Below, one piece after another: positions 7,251 to 15,595 of a DNA stretch of 17,706 nt. The position numbers and the translations under genes are program-made. Within the stretch, counting starts at the first letter, position 1, and each line of letters opens with the position of its first letter. The stretch comes from Planctomycetota bacterium (GTDB taxonomy: Bacteria > Planctomycetota > Phycisphaerae > Sedimentisphaerales > Anaerohalosphaeraceae): assembly GCA_019456245.1 (NCBI GenBank), contig VRUF01000003.1:24701-42406 (forward strand), read 5' to 3'. Below the pieces are notes generated by a model. That model worked only from the letters and a program-made list of their open reading frames with translations. It did not search any database and had not been told where the DNA came from.

Positions 7251-7284
7251 TAGAGGCCGCCCGGCATTGGGCAGGGCGGGCCTC
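7230..7284 (+). promoter_or_regulatory. Programmed -1 ribosomal frameshift cassette
   Basis: The slippery heptamer A AAA AAC (7241-7247) is exactly in phase with the short chaperone frame (codons AGA AAA AAC TAA). Upstream, GGAGGT at 7230-7235 is a Shine-Dalgarno-like stimulator ending 5 bases before the heptamer. Downstream, after 5 bases, GAGGCCGCCC (7253-7262) pairs with GGGCGGGCCTC (7274-7284, one bulged G) over an 11-base loop. All three elements resemble the E. coli dnaX cassette. Confidence 0.9.
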
Positions 7285-7621
7285 AGACAAAGAGGCAAAA
7301 ACATTTGAACATGCAGGCGATGATGAAGTCATTGAAGATCTCAAATTCTTTGGCGCAACTGATGAGTTAATAGACGAATACGAAAACAGAGACAAAAGCG
7401 ATGATAATGAAAAAGAATTGTTTCCTGTTATTGAAGTCAACTGGCCTGCAGTACAGGCCTTCCTCACTGTGCAATCCCAGTTTCGAAGCCAGGGCTTCAT
7501 GTACGAAGGCGTGAAGGCGGGTTTGCAAATGTCGCAAATCAATTGCACTGACGATCTGTTTTTAAGATTACGCGTTATGGAAAGTGCTGTGCTTGAATTT
7601 CTTGCTGAGCGTAAAGACTAA
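7247..7621 (+). CDS. Tail assembly chaperone, frameshift extension (lambda gpT-like)
   Basis: This frame has no convincing start of its own; ATG 7220 lacks a ribosome-binding site and lies inside the upstream gene. It is best read as the -1 extension after AAAAAAC. The full product is join(6924..7247, 7247..7621), 232 residues, with the added part beginning LIEAARHWAGRASDKEAKTFEH. The extension is helical and acidic (VIEDLKFFGATDELIDEYEN, then ELFPVIEVNWPAVQAFLTVQSQF and the end LRLRVMESAVLEFLAERKD). As in lambda G/GT, the extension would bind tail tube subunits while the shared part holds the tape measure. Its stop overlaps the tape measure start as TAATG. Confidence 0.85.
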   Translation, partial: LIEAARHWAGRASDKEAKTFEHAGDDEVIEDLKFFGATDELIDEYENRDKSDDNEKELFPVIEVNWPAVQAFLTVQSQFRSQGFMYEGVKAGLQMSQINCTDDLFLRLRVMESAVLEFLAERKD

Positions 7622-10600
7622 TGCCTGATCTACTATTACAAGTTCAACTGAAGGCCGATGGCTCTGGTCTCGTTGGTGAGGTCAAGCTGAGCGAGAAGGA
7701 ACTCAAAAAACTCGGGAAGACAACCAAAGATACAGGCAAGTCTGCAGACAAAGCTGGCAAAGACATGGACAGCTTCGCAAGACGCACCCGTAAAACAAAG
7801 AATGCAGCACGTGATCTCAACAGCGTACAGAAAAACCTGACGCGAAGCCTGCTTGCCGGCGCGGCCGCTTTTATAAGTCTGCGTAGCGCTAGTAAACTTA
7901 TAGATGCCTATCGGAAACAAGAGCAGGCTGTCGCTGCTCTAGATGCATCTATCAGTTCAATGGGGCGGACGACTGTTGATTTATCTGGCAAATTACAGCG
8001 ACTTGCCTCACAGATACAAGACGAAGGTATTATTGGTGACGAGGCAATCATTCAAGGTCAATCATTCCTGACCACATACGGTGATATCACCGATGATCTA
8101 TTACCACGCACAACTCGTCTGATGGCCGACCTCGCTGCAAAAATGCGCGGAGATGTGGTGGCAGCAGCCAACCTTCTTGGTAAAGCATCACTTGGCATGG
8201 TGGGTGATTTGTCTCGTGTTGGTATATCACTTTCTGATACGGCAAAAGAGACCAAGGATTTCCAGCTGATACTCACAGAGATTGAAAGCCAGGTAGAGGG
8301 GATGAATAAGGCGTTGGGAGCAACTGCAACAGGTGGTATTGATCAGTTCAACAATGCTGCTGGGGACGCACAAGAACAACTAGGGAAATTGATCGCCACC
8401 ACCTCTTCCCCCTGGTTACGGCTGTTATCAAAGAATCTGAAAATCAGTGAGTCTGATTTTAATGATTGGCAAGACAGTTTTGACGAGGGGACGCGTTCTA
8501 TAATTCTTGGCATCGGTGGCGTGCGCATGGCCTTTTTTGGATTCGAGGCATTGTTTAAGTTAATCAATCTCGGTTTCAAAACATTAAAATTCGGCCTGAT
8601 TGAAGATCTTGAATTACTTACGCCAGCACTAGAAAAACTGCAAAATCTTACCGGTCTTAATGTTGCGCCGAATCGTGAGGCACTGCGATTAATGCAGGCA
8701 GATACCCTGACAGAAATGCAACAACTGGCACAAGAGTTAGCAGATTTAACAACGACAGCTGAGAATCCTGGCACAGCAATCATTGAAAAACTGAATGCTT
8801 TGCAAAAGCAATTTATTGCAAACCGTAAAGAGGCTGATAAATCAACGAAAAGTATCACAAATCTCAATAGCGCAAATGCAGATCTCGCACGACTTTCAGA
8901 GAAAGCAGGTAAAAAACTGGAAAAACAGGCGAAGGCTTTCAATAGTGTCATTAAGGAAATCAAACTCGAAAACAAACTCACCAGTGCATTGATTACCGGC
9001 AAGAAGGAATTGATCGCTGAGGTTGAATTTGAGATCGATGCACGCTCTCTGATTAATTCACTGACTAAGGAAATGGGCCGCACTCTGTTACCAGAAGAAG
9101 CTGATGCCCTTGGCGATGTGATTCGTAAGCGTGCACAGCTAAACAAGACGTTAGAAAAAAATGAAAAACAACAAAAAAAAGCAGCCAGGGCATTAAAGGA
9201 ACAGCAGCGTGAAGCAGAACGTGCGGCAGATAGCGCCCGTGAACTCGCACTGGAACCCTTCCTTAATGCTGCACGTGGTATGCAAGATGCCTTTACGAAT
9301 GCATTTCAAAACTTGTTCTCTGGTGGCATCAAAACATTTGGCGATCTTGCTGCAAGCATAAAAAGTATCTTTATTCGCATGGCAGCGGAGCTGGCTGCAC
9401 TGGGTATATTCAGGCCGCTGGCTGCCAGTGTCTTAGGTTCATTCGGTTTCAGTGAAATTGCTTCCGCGTCTGGTCTGGTTACTGGCGGTAGCTCCGGTGG
9501 AGGCTTTCAAATTCCGGGGTTGGGTAATTTATTTGGTAATTTTTCAAGCAGCATCAATGCATTCGGTTCAAATTTTCTGGGCCTGGCGAATATCCCACCA
9601 GGTGGCATCGGACCAATTCAACCAGGTATATTCGGCAACGCTGGCTTAAGCGGTATCCTTGGCGCTGCCGGACTCGGCGCTCTAGGCGGTGGACTTATTT
9701 CAAATCTGCTCGGTGGTAGCAGTACGACTGGTAGCCTACTTGGTGGTGGTGGTGCAGCTCTTGGGTTTGCACTGGGTGGCCCGGTCGGAGGTGTGATCGG
9801 TAGCGTTGCTGGTGGTATATTTGGTGGATTGTTTGGCGAAGACAAGGACTTTCCATTTACCCAGGCAAACGCAACGAGCAACAGGGCTATCGGATTACGG
9901 ACATTAGACGGCGGCAACCTATCTCAGACAGTCACGGCTGGTAACATTCTCATTGACAATTTGCAGGCGTTTGCAAAATCTATCGGTGGTGGTGGCATAT
10001 CTTTCCCTCCATTTAGGTTCGGGACTGCGAGCGGGAGATCTGCAGCACTTGGATCAGGTTTTTTTGTTGGCGGCCCAGGAGGCTTTCAAAAAGGGGCGCA
10101 ATTTACAAACTTGAGCGAGGAGCAATTTCAATCAAGATTTAACCAGCTAGCTCTAGAGAATGCATCCATTAGCGGATTTTCCGGAGAACTCAATAAGGTT
10201 TTCAGGACTTCAGCCGGTCGAAACGCAGGCGACCTGAACAAGATCGCGAGTGACGTAGAGTTCGCAAAACAAATTCTTAACCTGAACAAAACCATTTCTC
10301 CTACCACATCAGCGATTCAGGAAATAAACAAACTGTTCAATGAAATGAGTAAGAGGGCGAGATCATTGGGGTTATCAATAACAGGTATCAACAAGGCCAG
10401 AGCGGAAGAAATTAATAAAATTCGAGAGTCTGAGAAACAACTTAAAGAAGCAGAAAGACAACGAAAAGAAAATGAATTAAATGCTTTACGTCAAGGTGAA
10501 TCACAAACCGCGTCACAAATAAGAGCACTGTTGCAACAAGGCCGTAATATCCTGGGACTTGATCAGCTGACCTCGTTCCGTGAGTCACTGACTTTTAGCA

Positions 10601-10974
10601 ACCTATCACCACTATCAGCAACACAGCAGTTTTCTGAAGCTCAGGCATTACTGAATCGAACTGCATCTGCTGCACTCTCTGGTGATACAACAGCTATTGG
10701 TAGATTCCCGAATATTGCACAACAGGTACTCGGTCTTGGGCGTGATGTATTTGCCTCTGGACCTGAATTTGCCCAATTATTCACATCGGTCAACACCACG
10801 TTAAATAAAGTCATCGGTAACCAGGAGGCATTGGAAGCGACGCTGGTGACTGATCTTGACCTGGCCATCCGCGACACATCACAAGATCAGATTGATGCAA
10901 TCAAAGATCAAACGAAACAACTGGAAGCTGGATTAAAGGAAATAAGACTTGAACTCTCACGGAGGGTTGCCTGA
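7621..10974 (+). CDS. Tail tape measure protein
   Basis: The 1117-residue protein sets tail length; by the usual rule of about 0.15 nm per residue the tail would be near 165 nm. The N-terminus is charged and helical (VKLSEKELKKLGKTTKDTGK). A hydrophobic patch LLAGAAAFISLRSASKLIDAY lies near 78-98. Long helical segments follow, and about 515-620 (KNEKQQKKAARALKEQQREA, PFLNAARGMQDAFTNAFQNL, AASIKSIFIRMAAELAALGI) matches the C-terminal domain of lambda-type tape measures. Residues about 620-740 are Gly-rich and hydrophobic (GGPVGGVIGSVAGGIFGGLF), as for a membrane-penetrating segment. The last 370 residues are again helical. No lysozyme or peptidase domain is seen. The start is coupled to the chaperone stop. 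Confidence 0.93.
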   Translation: MPDLLLQVQLKADGSGLVGEVKLSEKELKKLGKTTKDTGKSADKAGKDMDSFARRTRKTKNAARDLNSVQKNLTRSLLAGAAAFISLRSASKLIDAYRKQEQAVAALDASISSMGRTTVDLSGKLQRLASQIQDEGIIGDEAIIQGQSFLTTYGDITDDLLPRTTRLMADLAAKMRGDVVAAANLLGKASLGMVGDLSRVGISLSDTAKETKDFQLILTEIESQVEGMNKALGATATGGIDQFNNAAGDAQEQLGKLIATTSSPWLRLLSKNLKISESDFNDWQDSFDEGTRSIILGIGGVRMAFFGFEALFKLINLGFKTLKFGLIEDLELLTPALEKLQNLTGLNVAPNREALRLMQADTLTEMQQLAQELADLTTTAENPGTAIIEKLNALQKQFIANRKEADKSTKSITNLNSANADLARLSEKAGKKLEKQAKAFNSVIKEIKLENKLTSALITGKKELIAEVEFEIDARSLINSLTKEMGRTLLPEEADALGDVIRKRAQLNKTLEKNEKQQKKAARALKEQQREAERAADSARELALEPFLNAARGMQDAFTNAFQNLFSGGIKTFGDLAASIKSIFIRMAAELAALGIFRPLAASVLGSFGFSEIASASGLVTGGSSGGGFQIPGLGNLFGNFSSSINAFGSNFLGLANIPPGGIGPIQPGIFGNAGLSGILGAAGLGALGGGLISNLLGGSSTTGSLLGGGGAALGFALGGPVGGVIGSVAGGIFGGLFGEDKDFPFTQANATSNRAIGLRTLDGGNLSQTVTAGNILIDNLQAFAKSIGGGGISFPPFRFGTASGRSAALGSGFFVGGPGGFQKGAQFTNLSEEQFQSRFNQLALENASISGFSGELNKVFRTSAGRNAGDLNKIASDVEFAKQILNLNKTISPTTSAIQEINKLFNEMSKRARSLGLSITGINKARAEEINKIRESEKQLKEAERQRKENELNALRQGESQTASQIRALLQQGRNILGLDQLTSFRESLTFSNLSPLSATQQFSEAQALLNRTASAALSGDTTAIGRFPNIAQQVLGLGRDVFASGPEFAQLFTSVNTTLNKVIGNQEALEATLVTDLDLAIRDTSQDQIDAIKDQTKQLEAGLKEIRLELSRRVA

Positions 10975-11117
10975 TGTTCGGTGGTGCCTTCGGTGAGCTG
11001 GCCTTTGGTGAGAATTATTTTATTACGCCACCTGAGTCGAGCGTCTTTCAACTACTCCTGGTCGACCCGGTCGCACGCCGTGTCTTCCTTGTTGAAATCT
11101 ACCCTTATCAATTCTAA
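10974..11117 (+). CDS. Small tail-tip-associated protein, N-terminal cassette of hub family
   Basis: This is a 47-residue gene: ATG overlaps the tape measure stop (TGATG) and follows GGAGG at good spacing. It begins MFGGAFGELAFGENYF and ends with LLLVDPVARRVFLVEIYPYQ. The first motif recurs at the start of the next gene (MFGHHTFGEGAFGELRF). In related tail hub proteins that I recall, an 'MFG..AFGE.AFG' start and a 'VYL.E..PY' strand precede the domain seen in the next gene. It is therefore either a separate tiny tip protein or an N-terminal piece split or duplicated from its neighbour. The stop lies 2 bases before the next start. Function unproven. Confidence 0.7.
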   Translation: MFGGAFGELAFGENYFITPPESSVFQLLLVDPVARRVFLVEIYPYQF

Positions 11118-11119
11118 TT

Positions 11120-12625
11120 ATGTTTGGTCATCATACATTCGGTGAAGGCGCATTTGGTGAATTGCGGTTTGCAGACAGTGAGGCAGCCAAGATCATTGCG
11201 CAATATTACTCCGATCATGGTTTTACATCAGAGCCAGGCGACATGCCTGCTGATCAATATTTTGAGGCGAATGTGAACCAGCCGTTGTTATTTTCAAGGA
11301 ACATGATCAGTGATCGTATCGGTGGTTTTGTTGTGCTTAATAATGGGGCCGTAGAGTTGAATAACAATGATGGTGCCCTAGATTCATTATTACAGACACA
11401 TGGCATCGATGGACGTCGTGTCGTGGTTAAGGTGGGACGCCCTGATTTTAATTATGATGACTTTGGTGTGATTTTCGATGGTATTGCATCAGGCTGGGAT
11501 AGTGATGAGAAGGTTCTGCGCATTTCACTATTCGATAAATTACGCCATCTTGAGCGACCGATACAACCGAACACGTATTTCGGTACAGGCGGCATCGAAG
11601 GCGGTGATGATCTCAAAGGCAAGCCGAAGCCGTTATGCTTTGGTGAGGTGTTTAACATACCTGCGATTCAGGTTGACACAGCCAACCTGATCTACCAGGT
11701 CCATGATGGCCAGATTAACAATGTTGTTGCAGTATATGATCGCGGTGTCGCTCTGGCTAAAGTCGGTGGCACACCAGTTGGTGGTGAGTATAGTGAAGAC
11801 GTTGTCAATGGCACGTTTACACTAGGAGGCTCGCCTGCAGGGACTGTGACTGCAGATGTAAGAGGCAGCGCAGATCCGGGCTATGTCGTTGTCACTAGCG
11901 ATATCGTTAAGCACATCATAAAAACCTATGGCGGACTGAAAGATGTTGATCTTGATTTGAACAGCTTTCTGATATTCTTTAATGACAATACTGCCTCTGT
12001 CGGTATTTGGCTCGATACATCTCAACACATCATTAACGATGTGATCAATGAATTGATGATTGGCGTCGGCGGTTTTTTTGGCTCTGACAGATTTGGCAAG
12101 GCGCAAGTAGGTGTATTTAATTCCCCCTCTGGCCAACCAAAATTTACCTACACTGACGAAGAAATTAGCGACATTGAACAAGAGCCATTGCCTTCAAGCG
12201 TGAACCCTGCAGCCTGGCGAATTGGCGTCGGTTATAAAAGGAGCTATACCGTACAAACTGACATCGCAGGCTCTGTCTCTGCATCACACCGTGCCTTTAT
12301 TAGCCAGGGACTCCGTGCTGCGTTTGCATCAAATTCTACTGCGCAAGCAATGCATTTATTGGCGACCAACCCGCCTGTTATACCAGGTCTTTTTGTCAGT
12401 GAAGTAGATGCGACTGCAGAGGCACAGCGGCTGGTTAATTTGTATAGCGTTGACAGAAATATTTACAGGATAAAAACCAAGTACTCTATCTATGATTTAA
12501 AACTAAATGATGTCGTACGACTCGATTATCCACGCTGGGATCTTTCTGGTGGTAAAGATGGACGTATCGTATCAATCGACCTTGATGCCAAATCAAATAA
12601 TGCCACCATCAGGGTGTTCGCATGA
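11120..12625 (+). CDS. Tail hub / tip protein
   Basis: This 501-residue protein belongs to a family of phage tail proteins next to tape measures. Conserved-looking stretches are HGFTSEPGDMPADQYFEANV (about 34-53), NGAVELNNNDGALDSL, RPIQPNTYFGTGGIEGGDDL with KGKPKPLCFGEVFNIPAI (roughly 148-184), LIYQVHDGQINNVVAVYDRG (about 190-209), VGGFFGSDRFGKAQVG (about 318-333) and a C-terminal strand region VVRLDYPRWDLSGGKDGRIV. The 'QP..F.G...LKGKPKPL.FG..FN.P' and 'LIYQVHDG' motifs suggest a hub-type baseplate scaffold at the tail tip. Start and stop are coupled: the next gene begins in an ATGA overlap. Exact role, hub or distal tail protein, is inferred from order. Confidence 0.7.
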   Translation: MFGHHTFGEGAFGELRFADSEAAKIIAQYYSDHGFTSEPGDMPADQYFEANVNQPLLFSRNMISDRIGGFVVLNNGAVELNNNDGALDSLLQTHGIDGRRVVVKVGRPDFNYDDFGVIFDGIASGWDSDEKVLRISLFDKLRHLERPIQPNTYFGTGGIEGGDDLKGKPKPLCFGEVFNIPAIQVDTANLIYQVHDGQINNVVAVYDRGVALAKVGGTPVGGEYSEDVVNGTFTLGGSPAGTVTADVRGSADPGYVVVTSDIVKHIIKTYGGLKDVDLDLNSFLIFFNDNTASVGIWLDTSQHIINDVINELMIGVGGFFGSDRFGKAQVGVFNSPSGQPKFTYTDEEISDIEQEPLPSSVNPAAWRIGVGYKRSYTVQTDIAGSVSASHRAFISQGLRAAFASNSTAQAMHLLATNPPVIPGLFVSEVDATAEAQRLVNLYSVDRNIYRIKTKYSIYDLKLNDVVRLDYPRWDLSGGKDGRIVSIDLDAKSNNATIRVFA

Positions 12626-13398
12626 AGATCGGATGGCTCAATAAATTCGATAATGCTGCACTCACAGTTGGCTCTGAAATATCAACGCTGCCTGTAACGA
12701 ATCTTCAGCATGTGCATTTAAGCAAGAAATGGCGAACAGCGACAGGCGTTAAGTCTTCGTACTTTGTCGCAGATATGGGAGCCTCCATTGACATTGATGT
12801 TGTCGCATTGCTCGGTACGAACTTAACACCTGCTGCAACGATACTGATCCGTGCCAGTGACGCTAATCCATCTGGTGTACCTGGCGAATTGCTCGATACA
12901 GGCGTGGTGGGTGCTAACGTTATCACGAACTACCCTGCAGTTTATTATGAATTGAGTGCAACGATTACAGCCAGGTATTGGCGTATTGATATTGCTGACG
13001 CGAGTGTCGTTGACAACTTGCACCTTGGCCGCTGTTTTATGGGTCCTTTGTGGCAACCAGGCAATAACCGCCTTTGGGGCTGGTCAAATATATGGGCTGA
13101 TCCTTCATCTGTCACTGAGTCTAAAGGTGGCCAGGAATATGTTGACCAGGGACCACGTCGACGCGTATTGCAGTTTGCTTTGTCATTCATGACCGAAGCA
13201 GAAGGCTATGACAACCCGTTTGAAATAGCACGAGAGAATGGTGCTGCAAAAGAAATTCTTGTCCTCTTTGAATCAAGCGCTGGTAATACAAATAAAAAGA
13301 ACATCTTAGGCAAAATAAAACGGGCTGAAGGGCTATCACTTACACAGGCCGAAGCAAAGATATTTAGAAACCGTTATTTCATCCAGGAGACACTCTAA
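12622..13398 (+). CDS. Tail protein with discoidin-like (F5/8 type C) domain
   Basis: This is a 258-residue protein. Residues about 1-135 have the discoidin pattern: ISTLPVTNLQ, KWRTATG, SYFVADMGASIDIDVVALLG (about 46-65), TILIRASDAN, and ARYWRIDIADASV (about 116-128). In such domains this 'DLG......A..G.N' strand plus 'RY.R..I.D' strand pair marks a beta-sandwich that often binds sugars. The C-terminal half carries GPLWQPGNNRLWGWSNIWAD, QEYVDQGPRRRVLQFALSF and ILVLFESSAGNTNKKNILG, shared with phage tail tip proteins. It probably sits at the tail tip beside the hub and may contact surface glycans. It overlaps both neighbours (ATGA at the start, TAATG at the end). Confidence 0.7.
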   Translation: MKIGWLNKFDNAALTVGSEISTLPVTNLQHVHLSKKWRTATGVKSSYFVADMGASIDIDVVALLGTNLTPAATILIRASDANPSGVPGELLDTGVVGANVITNYPAVYYELSATITARYWRIDIADASVVDNLHLGRCFMGPLWQPGNNRLWGWSNIWADPSSVTESKGGQEYVDQGPRRRVLQFALSFMTEAEGYDNPFEIARENGAAKEILVLFESSAGNTNKKNILGKIKRAEGLSLTQAEAKIFRNRYFIQETL

Positions 13399-14789
13399 TG
13401 CCAGATCTCGTCCTCGAAGACCTTGTAAAAGAAACGACCGCCACAACGGGGCTTGGTCCTTATTCGTTGGCAGGTGCGACTGCACCATTTCGTGCGGTCG
13501 ACGTCATCGGCGATGGGAAAGCATCGTTATGGATTGCAAGTGATTCAAACGATTTTGAAACATTCATTGGTACGTTGACTGCCGGTGCGCCTGATTCATT
13601 ATCACGTGACGACGTATTCACATCCTCAAATGGTGGAGCCAAGGTTAATTGGGGGGCTGGGAATAAAGATATAAGATTGTTTCAGCCTGCTTATTTTGTC
13701 GGTTCATTATTTAAAGACATACGGACAATAACTGCGTCAGCCGTACTTACAAAGAAAGATAACGGTGTGCTCCTGTTAGTTGATGCAACAGCAGGAAACA
13801 TCTCACAAGCATTGCCAGCCGGTGCAGATATCTTTAAAGGGTTTACTGTCGGGGTGATGAAATCAGATAGCTCTATCAATACAGTGACGGGAGATCCGAA
13901 CGCTGCTGAAACAATAGAAGGGGCAGCAACAGTCGTGATAAATAACAGATTCACGATGTATATGTTCGTTTGGGATGGCACAGAATGGAAGACACCAATT
14001 ATTAAGCGGGCAATCGCATCTCAAGCACTTGCGGAGGCCGGGGGAGACAACGAAGCAACAATGACACCGCTGAGAGTCGCTCAGGCCATCACCGCCCTGG
14101 AACTCTTTGCGGGGGCAGAAGTATTATGTCCATCAAGCACTGTCCCTGCTGGGTGGCTTGAAGAAGATGGATCAGCGATCAATATAACTACTTACGAAGA
14201 TTTGTATGATTTCATCGGCAATGATTATGGTCTAAACGCAGGTGCTACTTTCACTGCCACAAATGCCACAAACCGGATAAATGACGTCGCACATGGCAAA
14301 TCAGATGGCGATATTATCGAGCTAACAAATAGTGGTGGCGCACTTCCGACAGGTCTTTCTGCTAACACAAAATATTTTATTGTTAATAAAACCAATGATG
14401 ATTTCCAAGTATCTCTTACGCTTGGCGGTGCGGCAGTTACATTCTCAGATGATGGTACAGGAACACATAGCTATCATGATGAAATATCATTACCTGACCC
14501 TAGAGGTGAATTCATAAGAATTTGGGATCACGCGGCGGCGATTGATCCAGACAGGGCATCCAGAACTGGTAGAGGCGATGGAACCACAGGCGATAATGTT
14601 GGTACTAAACAGGCAGATGATTTTAAATCCCATACTCACACTTACGGAAACACTTCAGAAGATATTGCTGCTGGAAGTGGAACTACTATTAAGGATGCAC
14701 AGAATAGCGGAAGCTTTACAACAACAGCTACAGGTGGGAATGAAACTCGACCTGTTAATAGTTACAGAATGATGATTATAAAATATTAG
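13398..14789 (+). CDS. Tail fibre / receptor-binding protein with split collar domain
   Basis: This is a 463-residue protein with good AGGAG spacing (13385-13389). Residues 1-100 form a typical virion-anchoring module (LEDLVKETTATTGLGPYSLA, then SSNGGAKVNWGAG). About 105-200 is a beta domain (VLLLVDATAGNI, FVWDGTEWKTP). A collar domain begins about 239 (GAEVLCPSSTVPAGWLEEDG ... YEDLYDFIGNDYG) and resumes about 362 with SLPDPRGEFIRIWDHA and SHTHTYGN, ending RMMIIKY. Between them, about 280-361, lies a separate small beta module (DVAHGKSDGDIIELTNSGGA ... YFIVNKTNDDFQVSLTLGG ... DDGTGTHSY). Collar domains are usual at tips of receptor-binding fibres. Host contact is inferred. Confidence 0.85.
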   Translation: MPDLVLEDLVKETTATTGLGPYSLAGATAPFRAVDVIGDGKASLWIASDSNDFETFIGTLTAGAPDSLSRDDVFTSSNGGAKVNWGAGNKDIRLFQPAYFVGSLFKDIRTITASAVLTKKDNGVLLLVDATAGNISQALPAGADIFKGFTVGVMKSDSSINTVTGDPNAAETIEGAATVVINNRFTMYMFVWDGTEWKTPIIKRAIASQALAEAGGDNEATMTPLRVAQAITALELFAGAEVLCPSSTVPAGWLEEDGSAINITTYEDLYDFIGNDYGLNAGATFTATNATNRINDVAHGKSDGDIIELTNSGGALPTGLSANTKYFIVNKTNDDFQVSLTLGGAAVTFSDDGTGTHSYHDEISLPDPRGEFIRIWDHAAAIDPDRASRTGRGDGTTGDNVGTKQADDFKSHTHTYGNTSEDIAAGSGTTIKDAQNSGSFTTTATGGNETRPVNSYRMMIIKY

Positions 14790-14801
14790 GAGTGCTGAAA
14801 C

Positions 14802-15416
14802 GTGAATCTATATAGTTATTCAAAGATAAATAATGAGTTTCTTGGTGTATTACAGGCAAGGGAAGACCCAAAAACACCAGGTAGGTTTTTGCATCCAGCG
14901 AATACAACAGAGGTTGAGCCGCCTGGTTTTGGGGTAAATGAAATCCCTGTTTTTGTCTCTGGTGCATGGATAGTAAAACCTGATTACCGTGGAGTAATTT
15001 ATAATACGACAACATTGGAGCCTCAAGCGCTTGAGGATATCGGCGAGATACCCGCAGGATTCACAGATATCGAACCACCGAGTCAATTTCATACCTGGGA
15101 TGCTACTGAGTGGGTCCTTGACTTAGCGGCGGAGTTGCTATCGACAAAAGAATCAAAGCTGTCTGAATTAAAGACAGAAGGCTTATCAAGAATGAACGCC
15201 GTTTATTCAGATGACGTTTTTCTCACTGTCGGCATGGTTGAGATTTTAATTGATATTGATGCAACTTATGACAAGTCTGGTTCTGTTGCGCCGAGGCTTG
15301 TTTCAGCAAACGCAGTGCTGACAGCATTCAAGCCTGCAAGAGATGCTATAAATGAACTGACCACAAAAGCCGAGGTCGATGCCTACGATGTAGTTACTGA
15401 TCCTGTATGGCCGTGA
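14802..15416 (+). CDS. Tail fibre assembly protein-like
   Basis: This 204-residue protein starts at GTG, 8 bases after TAGGAGT (14787-14793). The N-terminus (YSYSKINNEFLGVLQAREDP, then GRFLHPANTTEVEPP) and the following PGFGVNEIPVFVSGAWIVKPDYRGVIY strand pattern resemble tail fibre assembly (Tfa-like) proteins, which pair 'Y.Y...N.EF.G' with 'W.V.PDYRG'. About 120-204 is a helical domain (AAELLSTKESKLSELKTEGL ... NAVLTAFKPARDAINELTTK) similar in pattern to DUF4376-type tail accessory domains. It follows the fibre gene directly and probably helps fold or cap the fibre. It is the last intact phage gene in the window. Confidence 0.72.
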   Translation: MNLYSYSKINNEFLGVLQAREDPKTPGRFLHPANTTEVEPPGFGVNEIPVFVSGAWIVKPDYRGVIYNTTTLEPQALEDIGEIPAGFTDIEPPSQFHTWDATEWVLDLAAELLSTKESKLSELKTEGLSRMNAVYSDDVFLTVGMVEILIDIDATYDKSGSVAPRLVSANAVLTAFKPARDAINELTTKAEVDAYDVVTDPVWP

Positions 15417-15458
15417 TTATAGGTATTACTGTTATCAAATAGATAACACAAAGGAAGC

Positions 15459-15548
15459 GGCCTAGCGGTGCACCAACACCGCCAGGCCACCAGCACACAG
15501 TAACAAAGACTGTGAGCCAGCCAAGGCTCCCCCGCCACGTACGCGGCA
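15459..15548 (+). ncRNA. Chain of hairpins upstream of dam (possible structured RNA)
   Basis: Four stems follow one another in about 90 bases. GGCCT-A-GCGGTG (15459-15470) pairs with CACCGC-C-AGGCC (15477-15488) over the loop CACCAA. CACAGT (15496-15501) pairs with ACTGTG (15509-15514). GAGCC (15514-15518) pairs with GGCTC (15525-15529). CCGC pairs with GCGG around 15532-15546. No T-run follows. A reading frame of about 42 codons (15443-15571) is open here but has no ATG, GTG or TTG at its beginning. It may be a leader or 3' structured RNA, or cover a tiny peptide. Confidence 0.4.
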
Positions 15549-15595
15549 CTGGGAACCTTATCATATAAATAATATGAAAGGAGAGCAGGGTCACG

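Noticed and set aside
8343..9146. 267-codon open frame on the minus strand
   Set aside because: It lies wholly within the tape measure gene, has no ribosome-binding site, and its Ser/Arg-rich translation is what antisense of a Lys/Leu/Ala-rich gene gives.
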